This document shows, piece by piece, positions 58,263 to 64,000 of a stretch of DNA of 64,000 bases (position 1 is its first letter; every line of letters starts with the position of its first letter). Both the position numbers and the translations under genes were made by a program. The DNA is from Thysanoteuthis rhombus (lineage: Eukaryota > Mollusca > Cephalopoda > Oegopsida > Thysanoteuthidae): positions 55,450,038 to 55,514,037 of the forward strand of contig OY735212.1 in NCBI GenBank assembly GCA_963457665.1, written 5' to 3'. The notes under the pieces were generated by a model. The model was not told the DNA's origin. It ran no database searches and worked only from the letters and a program-made list of their open reading frames with translations.

Positions 58263-58504
58263 AATTAACGTCTTGGAACGTCTTTGTTAGAAAGAGGCTT
58301 GCTGTACCATTTTGTGTGCATTCAACTTCTGTGTCGACAAAGTAAAGTTCTTTTTTCTGGTTATCCTGTGCACATGCGCAGTATTGGTCGAAAAGGTGAT
58401 TGGCTGATTGAATAGGTATGTAACACACATGGCAATAATGAGGGAAAATCAAACAATAAAGGGACAGAAAAACTGGAAAGAGAAATATATTCTTGAAAAC
58501 ATGG

Positions 58505-58790
58505 GTAAATATCATAAGACCATCGATTTTTTAGCGACGTTCGGCCAATGATTTGTCTGTCATGCACCTCACAGAGCCAATACTTTATGAACTTGTCTAA
58601 GTTCGTAATGCCATCTTATACTTTGTGGTCCACAGTTTCGCCCGTGATCTCTGGAGATCCACGCTGAGTCATAATGTCTAGCGGTTGTCTGCTTTTTTCA
58701 CGACATGGCCAGTGCATTGCTAAATGCGTTTTCGAATGAATGATATGATACCTCGGACTGTTTGTATTCATATTTACCACAATCGATGAA
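58505..58790 (-). pseudogene. RTE-type LINE 3' end fragment (minus strand)
   Basis: Minus-strand translation gives HIIHS-KTH-LAMHW (family DII-IRKLKWQW) near 58750 and CTGHVVKKADNR near 58715. SAWISRDHGRNCGPQSIRWH near 58650 matches TTWIPRD-RNRGRPK-RW. ALxGAxDRQ near 58560 matches A-AHDR-W. Frame changes and stops interrupt it. It has the same orientation as the larger relic at 61.5-62.2 kb and the opposite one to that at 60.5 kb. Confidence 0.8.
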
Positions 58791-59440
58791 GGGTTTTATG
58801 TTAGGGAATATATGTTTGTTGTGTGATATAAATGCTTTTTCATCATTAGGCAACAAACCTGTTGAAGGACCTTTGTAGCCATTATACGATGACTAATACT
58901 GATATTGGCAACAATAGTTGGGCATACATTAAGGATCCATCCCACCACAAAAGAGCTGAGCAATTGCTAAGCTTAGCATTCTGAACCAAGTTGTCAATTT
59001 TTATGCAGTTTTTGAAATTTTGATCCTTGGAGTCACTCTCGAATTCGAAAAATAGGGCAAGGACAGGAGGAATAATAAGTGAGTAAGTGGTACCCTTATT
59101 TTGGCTATGATATCAGCCGTCTCTTCCTGTGCTTCACTCTTCTCAGGTTCCTCTTGTCTCGGCTAATGATATGCGAAGTAAATGTAGAGGTGACAGGATC
59201 CCCATGCAGTGTCGCTCATTTCCCTATCCTCACTTGCAGCACCGAGTATTTTCAAGCGGTCACCGATTAAATAACTGACCAGGCTTGATGTTGCCTAACT
59301 CAGGTATACTCGATGTTACTTGGCCATAAGCACCAAATCCGTAAATGTAATATGTAAGATCCTCCTCGTCACGGAGTAGTTCAAGGTTATTGTGACTAGT
59401 GAAAATTGAAATAGACTTAGAAGCAGCAATCATCCGAAGT
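58791..59440. other. Unique sequence, possible continuation of the signal-peptide gene
   Basis: Beyond the stop at 59449 the same minus-strand frame stays open to 59260 (ASKSISIFTSHNNLELLRDE, DLTYYIYGFGAYGQV). This could be read-through of a pseudogene or chance. Nothing else is recognised. Confidence 0.3.
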
Positions 59441-59448
59441 GGTGTCAC

Positions 59449-59703
59449 TCATTCGACAATACGTTTGCTGCTGCTTGGATTCATGTGTTTCCAAAGGGCA
59501 CTGGTGCTAGCCTTTGTCTGAATCAGAGTTTGAACTCGGTTTGCCCAGTCAATTTTGACGCTGTTAACTGATCGGCCATCGGCACTTAAAGGAGAATGAG
59601 AAGTGGTAAAAAAAAAGACAGGGAAAAATGTTAAAAATAAAACTATCAGGAGATGAAATGCCAAAGTCATGGTCAGAAAGCAAAACATAGACAATATGCA
59701 CAT
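59449..59703 (-). CDS. Candidate first coding exon with signal peptide
   Basis: The frame opens at ATG 59703, and a better-context ATG (TGACCATGACT) lies at 59670. From that second ATG the protein reads MTLAFHLLIVLFLTFFPVFF, a clean hydrophobic signal-peptide core, then a polar region TTSHSPLSADGRSVNSVKID, then WANRVQTLIQTKAS and ALWKHMNPSSSKRIVE before a TGA. Codon use is more balanced than the flanks and no simple repeat underlies it. The mature start (V-x-x-WANR-x-x-L) vaguely recalls the N-terminus of calcium-channel alpha2/delta subunits (VK-WA-L-L), but that is too short to assign. A GT/CA microsatellite would lie in the 5' UTR. A donor site is uncertain; AAAC/GTATTG near 59462 is possible. 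Confidence 0.4.
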   Translation of the reverse strand: MCILSMFCFLTMTLAFHLLIVLFLTFFPVFFFTTSHSPLSADGRSVNSVKIDWANRVQTLIQTKASTSALWKHMNPSSSKRIVE

Positions 59704-59717
59704 GCGGGTGAGTCGGT

Positions 59718-59740
59718 TGTGTGTGTGTGTGTGTGTGTGT
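59718..59740. repeat. (GT)n microsatellite
   Basis: About eleven GT units directly upstream (on the minus strand) of the candidate signal-peptide exon. Confidence 0.93.
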
Positions 59741-60012
59741 GCATGTTTGTGTGTACTTGCAGAAGCTTACAACTCTTTTCGATCCTTTTCGCCCTTCTCT
59801 GTAACAATACATTTTCAATGTAGAAAATTCTCTTCGACTAATTTAGCAATAATGTGTCTGACCTTCAGTCAATAAAAGTAGCCCATTTAACGCAATGAAA
59901 AGAGTATTTTTGCCTATATCGCCTATTATAGATTCTTATGCACTATGCACCACCCCTTCCCGTTCATGTATAAAAAATGTTTTGAAGAAAGTTCTATTTA
60001 CAGACCAATATC
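59741..60012. other. AT-rich sequence, nothing recognised
   Basis: No motif recognised. Confidence 0.45.
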
Positions 60013-60013
60013 A

Positions 60014-60034
60014 ATATCAATATCTATCTATCTA

Positions 60035-60098
<64 letters not shown>

Positions 60099-60104
60099 TA
60101 GGTA
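60014..60104. repeat. (ATCT)n(AT)n microsatellite
   Basis: AATATC and ATCT units followed by about 58 bp of AT and GGTAGGTAG. Confidence 0.96.
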
Positions 60105-60220
60105 GATGGATATAGATACATATTATAAAGAAATGGATATACAATCCGACAGAATAATTATATATGCAACATACTATCTGAAACTCTTTTTGATGTGACC
60201 AACCGTTATTACACGGAGAA

Positions 60221-60306
60221 TGTATCACTTGTCCTAGATAGAGTGTAAGCTATAAAAGAAAATTGCATTTCTCCCATTTTCCTTAATTGTTTATTCTATT
60301 TACGAA
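60221..60306. mobile_element. Foldback element, decayed and internally deleted copy 2
   Basis: TGTATCACTTGTCCTAGATA at 60221 matches the left end of the 48.7 kb foldback element. TTTTCCTTAATTGTTTATTC followed by TATT (60278-60301) matches the inner part of its right arm. The loop region and outermost right end are missing or mutated. As at 48.7 kb, an AT microsatellite lies just upstream. Confidence 0.7.
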
Positions 60307-60504
60307 TGTGAATCCGATGATAAAGGATGGATTACAAATATAAATAAAAATATAACAAAATTACATTCACCAAGACCGTACTATTAATTAAAAAAGGCTA
60401 TGGGATAACACGCTGAAGAAACACTGATCGGATTAAAGGATGCTTGCGTGGCACGTAGTCGTGGGTACTTTGTGAGTTATAAATTTTCATTCTCAGCGAT
60501 ACAA

Positions 60505-60815
60505 TATAGGATGTTTACAGAATAGTATATCAAGGAAATAGCAGGAGTTCGAGATATCATCGGAACAATCAGAAAACTCAACTGGCAATGGGCCAGTTAT
60601 ATTGCCAGCATGTCAGACAACCGATAGACATTACCACTAACCACGTGGATCCCCAAAGATCATACACGAAATTATGGCCGACCGAAAAATAATAAAGTGT
60701 GACGTGGTAGACAAATTCGGAAAGTACTGGCTCCGCGATGCTGATGATAGAGAAGTCAGGTGAATCTTCGGGAAGGTTCATTTCGAACGACGGACGATAA
60801 GAAGCTCATAATGAC
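60505..60815 (+). pseudogene. RTE-type LINE 3' end fragment
   Basis: The plus-strand frame from 60526 reads YIKEIAGVRDIIGTIRKLNW, then QWASYIASMSDNR, a stop, LTTWIPKDHTRNYGRPKN, then in shifted frames KVLAPR and DADDREVR-IFGKVHFERR. These match W-REQT-V-DIIG-IRKLKWQWAGHIARM-DNRW, TTWIPRD-RNRGRPK and A-HDREVW-LGEAFV-ERR. This is the best preserved C-terminal copy in the window (one stop in the first 50 codons). It ends near 60815 without a long GAT tail. Confidence 0.9.
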
Positions 60816-61474
60816 ATGACTATATATGTGTGTGCATGCGTTTGTGTGTGTGTTCCTATGGGTACAGGTGTGTGCGTGTGCGTATGTGTTTGTGGAGAGA
60901 GAAAGACGGAGACAGAAAAGCATCGGCACAGAAAGAGAAATATGCAACACTCAAAGTATTCATTACAACTCTCACGAGCGTTTTTATCTTCAGGGAGTTG
61001 TTATCGCGGCGTGTTCAGGACTAATTCTTGAAACACTTGTACTGTCACCCCCTGCTACATACATTTATTTGTGGAACATAAGAAAAAAAAAAGCAAACTT
61101 CTACTCAAATTTGGAAATTGGACGCTTGTAAGTTTTACCTTGGTGCATGCGGTCAACGGTCGAACCCTGTAATGAATAAAGATACTTATCAAATTCAATT
61201 CCGACTAATTATTTTTCCCGTCTCAATTCTCATTAATTGATTTTTTTATCTAAGAAATTTGGATAACAGAAGATTCCTACTACAACAACTACTACAACAC
61301 AGGAGAGCTTATGATCAAGTCATACTGAAATTACCAATCATTGCTAATTCACCGAAATTGAAGAGTGACGTATCGGCTCAGTACTTGGAAGGCTGACCGG
61401 TGAGGCACAACCAGTATTGCAAGCAACCCTAAGCTCGTTTGCCTGACTAAATAAAGCAATCAATAGCAGAAGCT
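60816..61474. other. GT-rich patch then unique AT-rich sequence
   Basis: At 60825-60895 the strand is GT-rich with many interruptions. The rest shows no recognisable feature. Confidence 0.5.
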
Positions 61475-62245
61475 TTTTAGCATTCGTCGTTTGAGATAGA
61501 CGTCCCTCAAAATTTGACACACATTTCTATCATGGGCGTTGTGGAGCAAATGCTTTCTGAACTTTTCTAATTCATCATGCTATCTCTGGGGATCCACGTT
61601 GAGAGTCGTAATGTCCATTGCTTGTCTGACATTCTTGCATCATGACCAGCCCGTTGCCAGTTTTCTGATGGGTTCCATGATTCATCTGATTCCTGTTTTT
61701 TCTTTAATATATTATGCTATTTTGTGATCTTTTCATGTGATGTTGTGCATGATTCTCCCATGTGCAGATTGCATGATTTTCAGTTTGAGGGTCAGTCTTT
61801 TAGTACAGTTCAATATTCTATCTTAATGGGTAATTATTGGTGGTAGACAATTCTTTTTAGGATTAACGTGATTTTCTTGATCTCAAAGGTTGAGCTTGCT
61901 CTACTGAAAGCTTGCCATGTGTCAGAGTGGTTGCATAGAGTTCTATGGTCCTAGGAAGATGTTTTTTATGTCCAAGTTCCCGATTTTTATTTTTGTCTCT
62001 TTGTCTTCAATATGTCTGTAATACATGGCATTGTTTTGTAGTACGTACCTCACGTTAAGATGAATTATTCTTGCTCTTGAAAGGCCAAATCCCACTGCTG
62101 ATTCTATTTCCAATAAGATGATGACTGTATTTATTGCATTGTGTGTAGAGCTACCAAGCTCAGTTTTTTTTATTGTAATTCTGAAACATTCTGCGTTATA
62201 ATTCATATAGTGTCTAAGCATGAAATAGAAAAATGTCATGAGCAT
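61475..62245 (-). pseudogene. RTE-type LINE fragment (minus strand), longest relic
   Basis: On the minus strand, starting near 62245, a 100-codon open stretch ends in KIKIGNLDIKNIFLGP, resembling the I-I-I-V-FYLG block. Near 61790 LTLKLKIMQSAHGRIMHNIT matches TLTKKL-QRAMER-MLGI. IKEKTGIR-IMEPIRKLQRAGHD and ARMSDKQW at 61640-61690 match W-REQTGV-DI--IRKLKWQWAGH-ARM-DNRW. LSTWIPRDS follows at 61590 and AHDRN--QILRDVYLKRR at about 61500. Stops, frameshifts and a missing CVLPVLTYGAETW block show it is dead. Assignment of the part above 61900 is less certain than the rest. Confidence 0.8.
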
Positions 62246-63424
62246 TGTGACTCTGAGAATAGCAGAAATATCAACTTTTCAAAATGAGACGTTCGGGCAT
62301 TTATAACAGATCAATTCGTAGATATGTAAGACCAGTAAGTTTACTTTAGTCGGCAAGGGACTGAAAGACCGATCACTTGATCTTTCAAATCAGGATTCGG
62401 AAATGTTAATTCTATACATCAGTTTGGTATAAAACGAAGGAACAGTGGAGATTACTCCACTCACTTTGTTGTTGCTGCTACGCCAGAAAAACAAAGCCAA
62501 TTATAGACTCTGACTTGGATTTGTGCTTGACAAAAAAAAAAGCATTCAATTGCAATAACAATGTCCCCTCAAAAATTCAATAAAGTAATGATTTGAAATG
62601 TATAATTTTATAGCAAGTGATTGGGTTTTCTTTTCATAGGATAATCCTACCTTATCACAACGGTTCCACACTGCATACTGCATTTCTATTCTTGTAAAAT
62701 CTGTGATAATTAAATGGGGTTTATGTTTTGAACTCCCAGTGCAAACAAACATGTTCTAATAACAATATTTGATGAAGTGTTCTATCGCCATGTTTGTTTC
62801 TATATTCTTCAGAGACTATTGTCGGAGATAAGTTTGCAACAACAGGACATGAATATTTCAGTGCATTATTTTCAAAACTTGAATTATAAACCATCGAATA
62901 ATTCTGCATAAAGTATCACAAAAACTGAAAAGAAATCCCCCGAAAAGTATTTTCAATTAATGATAAACTTGAAGTAATTAATTAGAAGGAACGAGGTGTG
63001 AGCAGAGCTGCATTAATTTTGTTTGTAGACGAATAACCTATTCATAGATCATACGACTATGATAGAGTAAAAAAAAGTATTTCGAATGTACTTTTTCGTT
63101 TCTCATTATAATCACATTTGAACAAAATCCTCCCGTTATAACGGCAAATGATTCGTGCCGGCATACTTAAAACTCAGAAAGTGCTGTATTAACGGGTGTC
63201 CACCGTATTGAATCATCGTAACACCACAAATGACCAACCTGATCGATCAGCTGAGTGGGCTACAGATTCTTTTTTTTTTTTCGTTTGCCCTTCGTCTCTA
63301 GGCATGCCTTTGTGTTTCGCATGGCTCTCTTGTTTGGTTACAATCTTCATGATTTTACCACTAGGCACTGTAATTTTTGTTTTCATTTTTTTCGAAAAAA
63401 TTGCTTTTTAGGTCTCTATGGTAA
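62246..63424. other. Unique AT-rich sequence, nothing recognised
   Basis: At 62970-63030 a short GAAGTAATTAATTAGAAGG plus GCTGCATTAATTTTG cluster has homeodomain-like words. No repeats or exons recognised. Confidence 0.4.
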
Positions 63425-63612
63425 TTTTTGACCAACCAACAAAGCCCCAAGTTCAGATACTTTGTTTGATAAATTTAGATGAAAGAACAATTTTTCTGGA
63501 TAATTTTGGATGAAAATTCCATTTTTTCGCGATGATTCTAGATATTTCTTCATAAAATCTTTCTAGTGCAAGTGTGGGCTATGGTTAATCATTTATGCGA
63601 GGTACGGATATA
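63425..63612 (-). repeat. R3 repeat, third copy (minus strand)
   Basis: The minus strand begins ATAAATGATTAACCATAGCC then CACACTTGCAC, corresponding to GTAAATGAATCACCATAGC-TCGCGCATACC of the 20.5 kb copy. GGAATTTTCATCCAAAATTA and TTCTTTCATCTAAATTTATC sub-repeats follow. It is shorter and more diverged than the other two. Confidence 0.65.
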
Positions 63613-63805
63613 TCTATTTTAATCTGAAAGGTTATTGTGCTCCAACATTGCAAACATTGACGTTCGCTGGCATGCGCGTTCAAAAGCCTAGCGTGATTAA
63701 CTGACTGAGCGTGACGTAACGATAGTGTTTGTATCAGAGAACGAAGAGGAGAATAAGAGCAACAAACACGAATCAAAGGAGGCTTTCGTAATGAGAATAC
63801 TGGAT

Positions 63806-63808
<3 letters not shown>
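63613..63808. other. CpG-containing unique sequence
   Basis: GCATGCGCG and the cAMP-response-like TGACGTAA (63712) occur in a GC-richer 100-bp patch. Too little to call a promoter. Confidence 0.3.

Positions 63809-63809
<1 letters not shown>

Positions 63810-63880
<71 letters not shown>
63810..63880. repeat. (AT)n microsatellite
   Basis: About 35 AT units followed by a T10 run. Confidence 0.98.
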
Positions 63881-63881
<1 letters not shown>

Positions 63882-64000
63882 TTTTTTTTTTTAAAGCACG
63901 AGAAATCTAGCGTGTATAAGAGGAAGAATATTGAATTGTTCATCTAGATGGAACACGAATAAGGGATTGTAAATCCGGGGAATTTAAATTCCAGATCGCG
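63881..64000. other. Window end, nothing recognised
   Basis: Short unique sequence. Confidence 0.4.

Overview
The window reads as a gene-poor, AT-rich stretch of a large animal genome. I found no intact gene, tRNA, rRNA, operon or CRISPR array. Two observations suggest a cephalopod mollusc (octopus, squid or cuttlefish): long compound (CA)n(TA)n(TG)n microsatellites every 1-3 kb, and a piece resembling the head of the cephalopod tRNA-derived SINE near 16.4 kb. RTE-type LINE tails, a Penelope-like reverse-transcriptase relic and a Tc1/mariner relic fit that but do not prove it. The species assignment is inference from recall, not a database match.

Most of what can be supported is repetitive DNA. 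The commonest element, here called R1, is a dispersed repeat of about 400-550 bp with thirteen copies or fragments on both strands. They lie near 7.4, 11.0, 12.0, 13.3, 16.9, 17.7, 30.2, 38.4, 43.6, 45.2, 46.0, 46.6 and 55.8 kb, and three of them sit head-to-tail at 45.2-46.9 kb. A second AT-rich family, R3, is built from ATCTAAA-type sub-repeats with a conserved GC-richer flank. It occurs at 20.5, 31.1 and 63.4 kb, with weaker matches at 3.7 and 33.3 kb. Other unclassified elements are a 173-bp foldback element at 48.7 kb with a decayed copy at 60.2 kb, a 366-bp element with long terminal inverted repeats at 40.6 kb, a 131-bp tandem repeat at 29.1-29.5 kb, and degenerate tandem arrays at 4.3-5.1, 5.9-6.4, 44.9-45.2, 53.2-53.7 and 54.0-54.3 kb.

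Identifiable transposon coding relics are six 3'-end fragments of an RTE-type LINE (1.5, 4.2, 47.7, 58.6, 60.5 and 61.5-62.2 kb), one Penelope-like fragment (18.75-19.1 kb, LPKIHK motif) and one Tc1/mariner C-terminal fragment (12.7 kb). All carry stops or frameshifts and none can be functional.

Possible host coding sequence is limited. A minus-strand reading frame at 59.45-59.70 kb starts with a convincing signal peptide. Another minus-strand frame at 38.0-38.3 kb encodes one membrane segment followed by three N-glycosylation sequons. A few weaker frames are listed with low confidence. Several non-repetitive islands (3.0, 32.8, 55.3 and 57.9 kb) are dense in homeodomain, RUNX, ETS and forkhead-like words and look like conserved non-coding enhancers. 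If so, the window may be intergenic or intronic sequence beside a developmental gene. That is inference and needs cross-species alignment.
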